A DNA stretch of 5,039 bases from Acidobacteriaceae bacterium (GTDB taxonomy: Bacteria; Acidobacteriota; Terriglobia; Terriglobales; Acidobacteriaceae), in the NCBI GenBank assembly GCA_003162495.1, contig PMOF01000291.1, forward strand, positions 1-5,039, given 5' to 3'. Position numbers and translations under genes: made by a program. The stretch's first letter is position 1; every line of letters starts with the position of its first letter. The notes beneath the pieces were generated by a model. The model saw only the letters and a list, made by a program, of their open reading frames with translations. It was not told the origin of the DNA and searched no databases. Of this stretch, positions 1 through 5,039 are shown one piece after another.

Positions 1-522
1 TACATCAACAACCTGAACGCAGCCGTGGCCAGCCACCCCGATCTCGCCGCCAAGTCCGTCGACGACCTGATCCGAGACCTGTCCCAGGTTCCGGAAGACA
101 TCCGCGCCGTGGTTCGCAACAACGGCGGCGGCCACTCCAACCACACCGCCTTTTGGAATCTCATGGGCCCGGCCGGCTCCAGTGGCATCGGCGGCGCACC
201 CTCCGGCGCCATCGCCGCCCAGCTCACCACCGATTTCGGCGACTTTGAGGCCTTTAAAAAGTCCTTCAATGAGACCACCGCCAAGCAATTCGGCTCCGGC
301 TGGGGCTGGCTGGTTTTCACCGCCGGCAAGCTCAAAATTATCACCACCCCCAACCAGGACTCGCCACTCTCCCAGGGCCTCTACCCTATCCTCGGCAACG
401 ACGTCTGGGAGCACGCCTACTACCTCAAGTACCAGAACCGCCGCCCCGACTACCTGGCCGCCTGGTGGAATGTTGTCAACTGGAAAGAAGTGAACAAGCG
501 CTTCGCTACTGCCAAGGGCTAA
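1..522 (+). CDS. sodA: Superoxide dismutase, Fe/Mn family, Mn-type signatures (5'-truncated by window)
   Basis: The product converts superoxide to hydrogen peroxide and oxygen using one Mn or Fe ion. The frame is open from base 1 and begins with YINNLN, matching the family's conserved helix just after the first metal-ligand His, so the true start and that His lie upstream. About 173 residues remain of a usual ~200. Counting codons from base 1, the other metal ligands are visible: His48 in NHTAFWNLM, and Asp134 and His138 in DVWEHAYY. Gln119 in NQDSPL is in the position typical of Mn enzymes; Fe enzymes usually place the equivalent Gln earlier, next to the second ligand, where this protein has Gly. 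Mn or cambialistic use is therefore inferred. The motif GSGWGWLVF and a C-terminal WWNVVNW are also typical. No signal peptide can be judged. The gene ends in TAA. The GTG at base 25 is an internal Val, not a start. The family call is very secure; the symbol is less so. Confidence 0.97.
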   Translation, partial: YINNLNAAVASHPDLAAKSVDDLIRDLSQVPEDIRAVVRNNGGGHSNHTAFWNLMGPAGSSGIGGAPSGAIAAQLTTDFGDFEAFKKSFNETTAKQFGSGWGWLVFTAGKLKIITTPNQDSPLSQGLYPILGNDVWEHAYYLKYQNRRPDYLAAWWNVVNWKEVNKRFATAKG

Positions 523-549
523 GAGCAGCTCATGCCACAGAATGGGTGG

Positions 550-575
550 CCCAGGTCTCGATATTGAGACCTGGG
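550..575. repeat. Perfect 10-bp inverted repeat, possible member of a dispersed intergenic hairpin family
   Basis: CCCAGGTCTC and GAGACCTGGG pair perfectly around the 6-nt loop GATATT, 27 bases after the superoxide dismutase stop. No T-run follows directly, so it is not a textbook intrinsic terminator by itself. The flanking text (GAATGGGTGGC before, ATTCCCGTCCTC after) resembles, from memory, a short repeat common between genes in Acidobacteriota. This is unverified. It may help end transcription or protect the sod mRNA 3' end. Confidence 0.6.
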
Positions 576-605
576 ATTCCCGTCCTCACACATCTGGGCA
601 AACGT

Positions 606-643
606 CCAGGCGTTCCACCTGGGCGCCGCGGGTTTTTTGCGGC
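606..643 (+). terminator. Possible transcription terminator after superoxide dismutase
   Basis: CCAGG (606-610) and CCTGG (618-622) form a 5-bp stem with a 7-nt loop. A GC-rich stretch and T6 (633-638) follow. A second small stem, GCCGC (625-629) with GCGGC (639-643), encloses the T-run in its loop. The 10-nt gap between the first stem and the T-run is larger than in a classical intrinsic terminator. The position, downstream of sod and upstream of an independent gene, fits a termination zone, but the structure is imperfect. Confidence 0.3.
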
Positions 644-731
644 CAGGGTGGGTTGCTGCATCAGGGTGAGTTTGCAAAAGACCGCTCCCGTCAACTGTAA
701 GCCGTCGAATTCCGTCTAAGCTTTCAGAAGG

Positions 732-1478
732 ATGCCGATCCCTGTGCGCCAACCCACCCTGCTCACTCTCGCAATCGTTTCCACCCTCTTGCCGTCCGTT
801 GCCCGGGCCCAGCCCGGCAACTTCATCATCGCCCAGCACGGGCACCCGGTCGGCTCCGCCACCGTTACTTTTGCATCCACGCCCAACGGGTATGACACCA
901 CATCGGTGGTCCGCGTCGCCATGCAGGGCCTTAGTTACGCCCTTTCCAAGACCGAGCAACTCAACCAGGCCAACCAGTTCGTCCACGTTCAGCTGAGCGC
1001 CACCGTCAACAACGCGGCCGTCAACCTGATCGCCGCGCCAGATGCCGCGCAGATCCTGCTCAACATTTCCGCCGGCGGCCACAGCACCACGACCCGCCTC
1101 GCTACTCATTCCGCTGCCATCTTTCTACCCGACTTTGATCCCGGTGCGCTCGACACCCTGCTGGCCCTCGCCGTCACCCATAACAATCGCGACCTGTGGG
1201 CCATCATCCCCAAACAGGCCGGCTCCGTCGCTTCCATCCAACTGGCCACCTATGCCGACGAGCGAGGAACCCTGGACGGCAAGCCCATTGTCGTCCACCA
1301 TCTGGTGGCCACCATCGCCGGCGCACCGACTGACCTCTTTTCAGGCCCTGAAAACCAGCTGATGCAGGCTGAACTCCCCCAGCAAGGTTTCGCCGTGGTG
1401 CGCAAAGGCTTCGTGCTGACGCCTCCCACCAAGGCCGGCGCACCGCCACCGTCCCCGTCTCGGTCTGCAGCCCAGTAG
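732..1478 (+). CDS. Exported protein of unknown function (248 aa, signal peptide)
   Basis: I do not recognise a characterised family. Residues 1-26 form a Sec signal peptide: Arg6, a hydrophobic core (LLTLAIVSTLLPSV), then the AxA site ARA before Gln27. No lipobox Cys follows, so a soluble periplasmic or secreted protein of about 222 residues is expected. The mature part is rich in Thr, Ser, Val and Ala with alternating hydrophobic residues and few charges, suggesting a beta-rich fold. It opens with a G-HPVGSATVTF stretch, reminiscent of periplasmic DUF3108-like beta proteins; that is only an impression. The tail from about residue 230 is Pro/Ser-rich and probably disordered. No Cys or catalytic motif stands out. 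The start is uncertain: AGAAGG (726-731) touches the ATG at 732, too close for a normal ribosome site, and an in-frame GTG at 744 would also keep the signal peptide. A stop at 717-719 excludes earlier starts. It converges with the flavoprotein gene, 64 nt away. Confidence 0.8.
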   Translation: MPIPVRQPTLLTLAIVSTLLPSVARAQPGNFIIAQHGHPVGSATVTFASTPNGYDTTSVVRVAMQGLSYALSKTEQLNQANQFVHVQLSATVNNAAVNLIAAPDAAQILLNISAGGHSTTTRLATHSAAIFLPDFDPGALDTLLALAVTHNNRDLWAIIPKQAGSVASIQLATYADERGTLDGKPIVVHHLVATIAGAPTDLFSGPENQLMQAELPQQGFAVVRKGFVLTPPTKAGAPPPSPSRSAAQ

Positions 1479-1490
1479 AACCGCGTAGTC

Positions 1491-1530
1491 GGCTCACTCC
1501 ACACGCTGTGATCTTGAACGAGCCAGCTTT
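1491..1530 (+). terminator. Possible terminator between convergent genes
   Basis: GGCTC (1491-1495) can pair with GAGCC (1520-1524). Inside it lies a small hairpin, CACA-CGC-TGTG (1500-1510). The outer stem is followed by AG and then CTTTT. It sits 13 nt after the stop of the exported-protein gene, in the 64-nt gap between convergent genes where a terminator is expected. The short outer stem, long loop and only four T's make this a weak call. Confidence 0.25.
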
Positions 1531-1542
1531 TCCGCACGCCCG

Positions 1543-2736
1543 CTACACAGCGCGTCCCGCCGCCACCCCCGAAGCCCAGGCCCACTGAAAATTGAATCCC
1601 CCCAGCCAACCGGTCACGTCCACCGCCTCGCCAATGAAGTAGAGCCCCGGCGCCGCTCGTGCCTCCATGGTGCGCGCCAGCAACCCCTGGGTGTCCACTC
1701 CTCCGGCGGTTACTTCAGCTTTCGCAAATCCCTCCGTCCCCACTGGGTGCAGCCTGTATCGGTGCAGCCTCCGCTCGCACTCCTCGAGCGCTGCATTTCC
1801 CCAACTCGCCGGCGCGCACGCCTCCGCCAAAAACCCCGCCAGCCTCTTCGGCAAGACATCGCTCAACGCCAACTTCAGCGCACCCGGATCGCGCCTCGCT
1901 CCCGGCTCCTTCATCGCCTTCAGCAGCTCTACACCGGGCGCAAAATCCAAAATCAGATCTTCGCCAGGTCGCCAATATGAAGAAGCCTGCAACACCGCCG
2001 GCCCGCTTAACCCGCGATGTGTCACCAGCATTTTTTCCCTGAATTCCATGCCACCCGCGGAGACCGCCACCCCAGCCGCCACCCCCGCCAACTCCATCCA
2101 CCCCGCCTCATCCCCGCCCAGCACCATCGGAACCAGCGCCGCCCCCGGAGCAATCACCCCCAGCCCAAACTGCCGCGCCAGCTCATAGGCCAGCCCCGTC
2201 GCCCCCATGGGCGCAATCGACAATCCCCCCGTGGCCACAACCACCACGCAGGCCGCAAACTCCCCCGCCGAACACATCACCCTGAACCCGCCGGCCGCCG
2301 TCCGCTCCACTTGAATCCCACTTGCATTCAGGACCAGCTCGACGCAACCACGCATCTCCGCGGCCAGCGCGCACTCCGCCAGCAGCATCTCCACAATCGC
2401 TCGCGACGACCCATCGCAGAAAAGCTGTCCCAGCGTCTTCTCATGCCACGGAATCCCATACCGCTCGACCAGCTCAATGAAGTGGCGCGGCTGATAGAGC
2501 GCCAGCGCCGACTTGGCAAAATGCATATTTTCAGAGATAAAATTCTGCGGTCCGCAGTGCAGATTCGTAAAATTGCATCGCCCGCCTCCGGAGATCAGGA
2601 TCTTTCGCCCCACCTGCCCATTGTGTTCGAGCAGCGCCACGCGCCTTCCCCGCTGCCCGGCCGTCGCCGCGCACATCAACCCCGCCGCCCCGGCTCCCAA
2701 AACCACCACATCGAATTGGCGCAGGTCGGCAGCCAT
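1543..2736 (-). CDS. HI0933/YhiN/BaiN-family FAD-dependent oxidoreductase
   Basis: This is a 397-residue cytosolic flavoprotein, the usual size for the HI0933-like family. An N-terminal Rossmann fold binds FAD: GAGAAG at residues 14-19 and acidic Glu37 ending the second strand (ALLEHN), which contacts the ribose. Next comes the family signature from Gly43 to Asn58, with SGGGRCNFTN. A mid-protein ATGGLS then GATG, the segment VTHRGLSGPAVLQ, and a C-terminal GEAVDVTGWLGGFN complete the family pattern; the last closes the FAD site. BaiN of Clostridium scindens has been reported to reduce bile-acid intermediates; most relatives, including E. coli YhiN, have no firm substrate, so none is assigned here. 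An in-frame TGA lies 12 nt upstream of the start, making ATG at 2736 the first possible one; AGGAG sits 2 nt before it, a tight spacing. Later Met codons would break the FAD motif. It is transcribed alone and converges with the exported-protein gene. The stop is TAG. Confidence 0.93.
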   Translation of the reverse strand: MAADLRQFDVVVLGAGAAGLMCAATAGQRGRRVALLEHNGQVGRKILISGGGRCNFTNLHCGPQNFISENMHFAKSALALYQPRHFIELVERYGIPWHEKTLGQLFCDGSSRAIVEMLLAECALAAEMRGCVELVLNASGIQVERTAAGGFRVMCSAGEFAACVVVVATGGLSIAPMGATGLAYELARQFGLGVIAPGAALVPMVLGGDEAGWMELAGVAAGVAVSAGGMEFREKMLVTHRGLSGPAVLQASSYWRPGEDLILDFAPGVELLKAMKEPGARRDPGALKLALSDVLPKRLAGFLAEACAPASWGNAALEECERRLHRYRLHPVGTEGFAKAEVTAGGVDTQGLLARTMEARAAPGLYFIGEAVDVTGWLGGFNFQWAWASGVAAGRAV

Positions 2737-3004
2737 GGCTCCTGTTCAGCATAGCCGTTTGGCGCTCCACTTCGCCCGCCTCGCCGTGCCCGTCAACGCC
2801 CCTCTGCCTCGAGCCAACTCGCGCATGGCCGCGACCTTCAGAAATGGTTGAACGAGTCACAGATCAGCAGCAGGTCTCCGCGGGTTTGCCGGTGAATGGA
2901 TCAGCCTAAGTGCGGGGCCTGTTCTACTTTGCTCATCGCAGTCTTTCGCGGGAGCCGTACAATTTCGTGGTCACGCTTAGTGAGCATCGTTGGAGCTTCT
3001 GCAT

Positions 3005-3033
3005 TTGAACAAGTGCTTGCGTGACATCAAAAT
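3005..3033 (+). promoter_or_regulatory. Weak sigma70-like promoter candidate for the paralog/KaiC-like set
   Basis: TTGAAC (3005-3010) and CAAAAT (3028-3033) are separated by 17 nt. Each hexamer matches 4 of 6 consensus bases. The predicted start would leave a leader of about 100 nt before the ATG at 3141, holding the small hairpin at 3069-3083. Placement is sensible but matches of this quality occur by chance. Confidence 0.22.
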
Positions 3034-3068
3034 GTATCCAGGCGAGGACCCGCCGGGCGTCTCGCCTT

Positions 3069-3083
3069 CATGCCGCCGGCATG
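3069..3083 (+). repeat. Small hairpin in the leader of the first paralog gene
   Basis: CATGCC and GGCATG pair perfectly across the 3-nt loop GCC. The structure lies 57 nt before the start codon at 3141 and has no T-run after it. It could be a leader structure or an operator-like dyad; its short length means chance is also possible. Confidence 0.3.
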
Positions 3084-3130
3084 CGAAAATTATGGAACGT
3101 GACGCCGCAGGCTCACGGTGACATGCAAGG

Positions 3131-3136
3131 AAAGGA
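3131..3136 (+). promoter_or_regulatory. Ribosome binding site that decides the start of the first paralog
   Basis: AAAGGA lies 4 nt before the ATG at 3141, within a purine-rich AAGGAAAGGAA stretch. It supports starting at 3141 rather than at the upstream in-frame GTG at 3021. The resulting N-terminus (MLPPSMMRD) lines up without gaps with that of the downstream paralog (MTIPPDMRD). Confidence 0.7.
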
Positions 3137-3140
3137 ATCG

Positions 3141-3803
3141 ATGCTTCCTCCATCAATGATGCGCGATTGGGCTCGCCATCTGCTTGCCTATGAGGCGGTC
3201 GCTGCCACAACTTCATTGCAAACGGGGTCGCCCACTTTTCGCGTCTATGAGAAGCTGCGCCTGCAGCTTTGCCCGCTGGTGGGGGTGGACGGATTCCAGG
3301 TGCTTGCTGCGCGGGCATTGAAGCTGGCCAAATCAAATGCTCCCAGCCTGGGCGCGGTTCACATCAATGCGCTGGGCTGCCTGAGCGGATTCGGCCCCCT
3401 TGAAGCGCAAACAGAACCGGAGAGCGATCAGGATCGCGAGGCCGGCGTCATTTTCATTGCGCAGCTATTCGGACTGTTTCTGACCTTCCTGGGCCCGGCC
3501 ACCACGGCGCGCCTGGTTCAAAATGTTTTTCCATCTTTTGAGCAGGTATCGGAATCGGAAGTATCCAACCCATTCGAGGACATGCTGCAGGAAGTGAACC
3601 AACTCAAGAGCGTGAGCGAGCGCCTACAGGCGCTGGCGGAAAAACATCCAGCGGTAGAAGACGGACTGGTGGGCATTTCCGGAAACATTCGCGACATTGC
3701 CACGATTCTGGACGTTTTCGCGGTCATCCGAAACAACCCCGACGGGCTGCCGGAAAGCGACATGGGCGACTTGAAGGCACAGGCGAATCCCTATGTGAAT
3801 TGA
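3141..3803 (+). CDS. Uncharacterised KaiC-neighbour protein, long paralog (220 aa)
   Basis: I know of no established function. The protein is mainly helical with no signal peptide, and probably cytosolic. Shared with the next gene are LLAYEA (14-19), RVYEKLR (34-40), GV-GFQ-LA-RAL (48-60) and APSLGAV (67-73). A hydrophobic stretch at 102-126 (VIFIAQLFGLFLTFLG) could be a buried helix or membrane contact; one lone segment ending in polar residues makes a true membrane anchor unlikely. Residues about 145-170 are charged with heptad-like spacing (EDMLQEVNQLKSV-ERLQALAEKHP), a likely coiled coil. The helical segment GISGNIRDIATILDVFAVIR (178-197) follows and is absent from the shorter paralog. 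From memory, similar proteins sit beside KaiC-like ATPase genes in other bacteria; this is unverified. The start is fixed by a good ribosome site and by alignment of both N-termini. The gap to the next gene is 156 nt and holds a strong inverted repeat. It is a real gene by conservation of its paralog. Confidence 0.85.
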   Translation: MLPPSMMRDWARHLLAYEAVAATTSLQTGSPTFRVYEKLRLQLCPLVGVDGFQVLAARALKLAKSNAPSLGAVHINALGCLSGFGPLEAQTEPESDQDREAGVIFIAQLFGLFLTFLGPATTARLVQNVFPSFEQVSESEVSNPFEDMLQEVNQLKSVSERLQALAEKHPAVEDGLVGISGNIRDIATILDVFAVIRNNPDGLPESDMGDLKAQANPYVN

Positions 3804-3816
3804 GTTTCTTCCCCAC

Positions 3817-3849
3817 GCATCCAGAGCCGTACCGGGCAGCTCTGGATGC
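3817..3849 (+). repeat. Perfect 11-bp inverted repeat between the two paralog genes
   Basis: GCATCCAGAGC (3817-3827) and GCTCTGGATGC (3839-3849) pair perfectly around an 11-nt loop. It starts 13 nt after the first paralog's stop and ends 110 nt before the second's start. No T-run follows, so plain intrinsic termination is not indicated. A weaker stem, GCCC/GGGC (3856-3869), comes next. RNA hairpin roles (3' end protection, partial termination) or a protein-binding dyad are all possible. Confidence 0.65.
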
Positions 3850-3959
3850 AGAACAGCCCAGCTGAGGGCGCGTGCGAAAACCCGGAATCGCCGCTCGGAT
3901 ATTGCCGCCAGGCGAGCCGCGATCCGGAAGCTGCTTCCTGGAAAGATGCAGGGTTGAAC

Positions 3960-4445
3960 ATGACGATCCCCCCCGACATGCGGGATTTGGCCCGCGGTCT
4001 GCTTGCTTACGAAGCCACGACGGGCGAATCTGCCGATCCCACGGAGTCCGCGACCCTTCGTGTCTATGAGAAACTGCGCTACAACCTGAGCGTATTCGCT
4101 GGAGTCGCCGGCTTTCAGTCCCTCGCCACGCGTGCCCTGGTCATCGCCAGGCCGGACGCTCCCAGTCTTGGCGCGGTCCGGATCAGTGAAAATGGAACTT
4201 TGCGCGGCCTCCGCGACCCTGAATCTCATATCGAAAAGAATCCCCAAAGCGAAACGGATAAGGTTCGCCCCGGCATCGATTTGCCCGGTGAAGCAGGAGC
4301 CATTCTCATCGCGAGGTTACTCGGATTGCTTCACATCTTCCTTGGAGAAGCCTTGACATTAAGCCTGCTGCGGGTAACGTGGCCGGGAGTCGACCTAACG
4401 AATGCAATTCTGAAAACGGGAGAAAAACGTGAGCACACAAGATAA
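3960..4445 (+). CDS. Uncharacterised KaiC-neighbour protein, short paralog (161 aa)
   Basis: This is a diverged duplicate of the preceding gene: 47 of the first 88 residues are identical without gaps by hand count. Conserved landmarks fall at the same positions: LLAYEA (14-19), RVYEKLR (34-40), GFQSLATRAL (51-60) and APSLGAV (67-73). A polar linker of about 20 residues (93-110) is longer than in its partner. A hydrophobic helix follows (AILIARLLGLLHIFLGEALTLSLL, in two parts, 114-137), keeping Glu130 where the partner has Pro. It then ends within about 24 residues, lacking the coiled-coil and helical C-terminal region. No signal peptide is seen; a cytosolic protein is expected. The ATG at 3960 has AGGG (3950-3953) 6 nt upstream and aligns with its paralog's start; an earlier in-frame ATG at 3846 lies inside the inverted repeat and has no ribosome site. 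Its last 17 nt overlap the KaiC-like gene, which argues for co-translation and a linked role. The function is unknown. Confidence 0.85.
   Translation: MTIPPDMRDLARGLLAYEATTGESADPTESATLRVYEKLRYNLSVFAGVAGFQSLATRALVIARPDAPSLGAVRISENGTLRGLRDPESHIEKNPQSETDKVRPGIDLPGEAGAILIARLLGLLHIFLGEALTLSLLRVTWPGVDLTNAILKTGEKREHTR
4353..4380 (+). promoter_or_regulatory. Very weak internal promoter candidate ahead of the KaiC-like gene
   Basis: A perfect TTGACA (4353-4358) lies 16 nt before TAACGT (4375-4380), which matches the -10 consensus at only 3 of 6 bases. It is inside the short paralog's coding sequence and about 50 nt before the GTG of the KaiC-like gene. Codon constraint alone could explain it. Confidence 0.12.
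4418..4422 (+). promoter_or_regulatory. Ribosome binding site for the KaiC-like gene
   Basis: GGGAG lies 6 nt before the GTG at 4429, inside the end of the short paralog's coding sequence. It supports GTG as the start: the protein then begins MSTQDKVTINKLPTG, leaving the usual short lead-in before the family's TG-PGLD motif. Confidence 0.7.
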
Positions 4446-5039
4446 AGTGACCATCAACAAACTGCCGACCGGAGTTCCGGGCCTCGACGAAATCGTGGGC
4501 GGCGGTCTCCCCGAGTTTTCGTTCAATATCATCGCCGGCGCGCCCGGAAGCGGGAAGACGACGCTGGCCCACCAGTTCGTGTTTGCCAACTCGACTCCCG
4601 AACATCCCGCCCTCTACTTCACCGTGCTCGGCGAATCCGCCATTAAAATGCTGCGATACCAGCAGCAGTACTCTTTCTTCGATTCGGCCAAGCTACCCGG
4701 CTCGATCCGCTTCATCAACCTGAGCCAGGTTGTGATGGAGAAGGACCTGGGCGCGGTGCTGGGCGAGATCACCAAAGAGGTTGAAAAAGCCAACCCCTCG
4801 GTCGTGGTTGTTGACTCCTTCCGCACTATGGTTCGGAAACCGGAAAGCGACATGGACCTGCAATCTTTCATTCAGCGGCTGGCACTGTTCCTGGCCAGCT
4901 GGCAGGCTACGACTTTCCTGATCGGTGAATATGCGGAAGACGAGCTGCGCGACAATCCTATCTTTACCGTCGCCGATGGCCTGATCTGGCTGCGCCAAAC
5001 GACGGAGCGAAATTCAATTGTTCGCAAGTTGCAGATTAT
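4429..5039 (+). CDS. KaiC-like RecA-fold ATPase (3'-truncated by window)
   Basis: The 203 visible residues make up most of one KaiC/RAD55-type ATPase domain. The entry motif TGVPGLDEIVGGGLPE is at 14-29, Walker A GAPGSGKTT at 37-45 (Lys43), and Walker B VVVVDSF ends at Asp129. After the second strand, cyanobacterial KaiC domains have paired catalytic Glu residues; here the text is TVLGES, so only Glu69 is kept and the first is Gly68. Downstream are SWQATTFLIGEY (157-168) and a late strand ADGLIWLRQ (182-190) with RNSIVRKLQ at the edge. The protein is expected to bind and hydrolyse ATP, assemble as a ring and act in the cytosol; these are family inferences. Whether a second ATPase domain follows cannot be seen. 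The start is GTG with a good ribosome site, overlapping the short paralog's stop by 17 nt. No kaiA or kaiB is in view, so no clock role should be assumed; non-cyanobacterial relatives have been linked to stress and signalling. Confidence 0.93.
   Translation, partial: MSTQDKVTINKLPTGVPGLDEIVGGGLPEFSFNIIAGAPGSGKTTLAHQFVFANSTPEHPALYFTVLGESAIKMLRYQQQYSFFDSAKLPGSIRFINLSQVVMEKDLGAVLGEITKEVEKANPSVVVVDSFRTMVRKPESDMDLQSFIQRLALFLASWQATTFLIGEYAEDELRDNPIFTVADGLIWLRQTTERNSIVRKLQI

Larger units (their letters stand above)
2737..3140. other. Intergenic region between divergent genes (404 nt)
   Basis: I see no convincing gene here. The region separates the leftward flavoprotein gene from the rightward paralog/KaiC-like set, so it must carry start signals for both. 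The left part (to about 2860) is very GC-rich; the right part is less so and contains a weak promoter-like pair and a leader hairpin, listed separately. An open frame runs into the first paralog from an upstream GTG at 3021, but that extension has a composition unlike the paralog and lacks a ribosome site. Confidence 0.6.

Noticed and set aside
519..1109. 196-codon open frame on the - strand across the sod terminator region and the exported-protein gene
   Set aside because: It is Gly/Asp/Val-rich shadow sequence opposite a gene with a good signal peptide, and it runs through the intergenic hairpin without any family motif.
2017..2754. Long open frame (245 codons) on the + strand opposite the flavoprotein gene
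   Set aside because: Its product is Pro/His/Arg/Gln-rich low-complexity text, typical of the antisense of a GC-rich gene, while the opposite strand encodes a full conserved flavoprotein.
3021..3140. 40-residue N-terminal extension of the long paralog
   Set aside because: It is Arg/His-rich, has no counterpart in the short paralog and no ribosome site; AAAGGA before 3141 gives a better start.
3846..3959. 38-residue N-terminal extension of the short paralog
   Set aside because: Its ATG lies inside the right arm of the inverted repeat, has no ribosome site, and the extension is not shared with the long paralog.
3624..4247. 207-codon open frame on the - strand spanning both paralogs
   Set aside because: It is antisense to two mutually conserved proteins and reads through the inverted repeat; no ribosome site or motif supports it.
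4429..5039. Circadian clock kaiC
   Set aside because: Only one ATPase domain is visible, the paired catalytic Glu is changed, and no kaiA or kaiB is in view; KaiC-like ATPase is as far as the sequence goes.
1..5039. CRISPR arrays, tRNA genes, insertion sequences or phage genes
   Set aside because: I saw no regularly spaced direct repeats, no tRNA-like cloverleaf, no transposase and no terminal inverted repeats by eye; a tRNA scan and repeat search would settle it.

Overview
The window is GC-rich, gene-dense bacterial DNA. It most resembles an Acidobacteriota (Terriglobia-type) chromosome. That placement is an inference from the gene types, an orphan secreted protein, and an intergenic hairpin that looks like a repeat I associate with that phylum; no rRNA or other marker is present to confirm it. 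There are six protein genes, two of them cut by the window edges.

Layout. (1) 1-522, + strand: the C-terminal five-sixths of an Fe/Mn-family superoxide dismutase with Mn-type active-site signatures. (2) 523-731: a hairpin-rich gap with a perfect 10-bp inverted repeat and a T6 run, probably where sod transcription ends. (3) 732-1478, + strand: an exported protein of unknown function with a clear signal peptide. (4) 1543-2736, - strand: an HI0933/YhiN/BaiN-family FAD-dependent oxidoreductase, convergent with the previous gene. (5) 2737-3140: a divergent gap that must hold the start signals for the flavoprotein and for the right-hand gene set. (6) 3141-5039, + strand: two tandem paralogous small proteins of unknown function, then a KaiC-like RecA-fold ATPase that runs off the window.

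The right-hand set is the interesting part. The two small proteins are 47/88 identical in their ungapped N-terminal parts (hand count), so they are a diverged duplication. The first carries an extra helical C-terminal region that the second lacks. The second overlaps the KaiC-like gene by 17 nt, which suggests translational coupling and a shared process. A perfect 11-bp inverted repeat separates the two paralogs. No kaiA or kaiB is in view, so the sequence gives no reason to infer a circadian clock. A signalling or stress-response module built around a KaiC-like ATPase is the more cautious reading.
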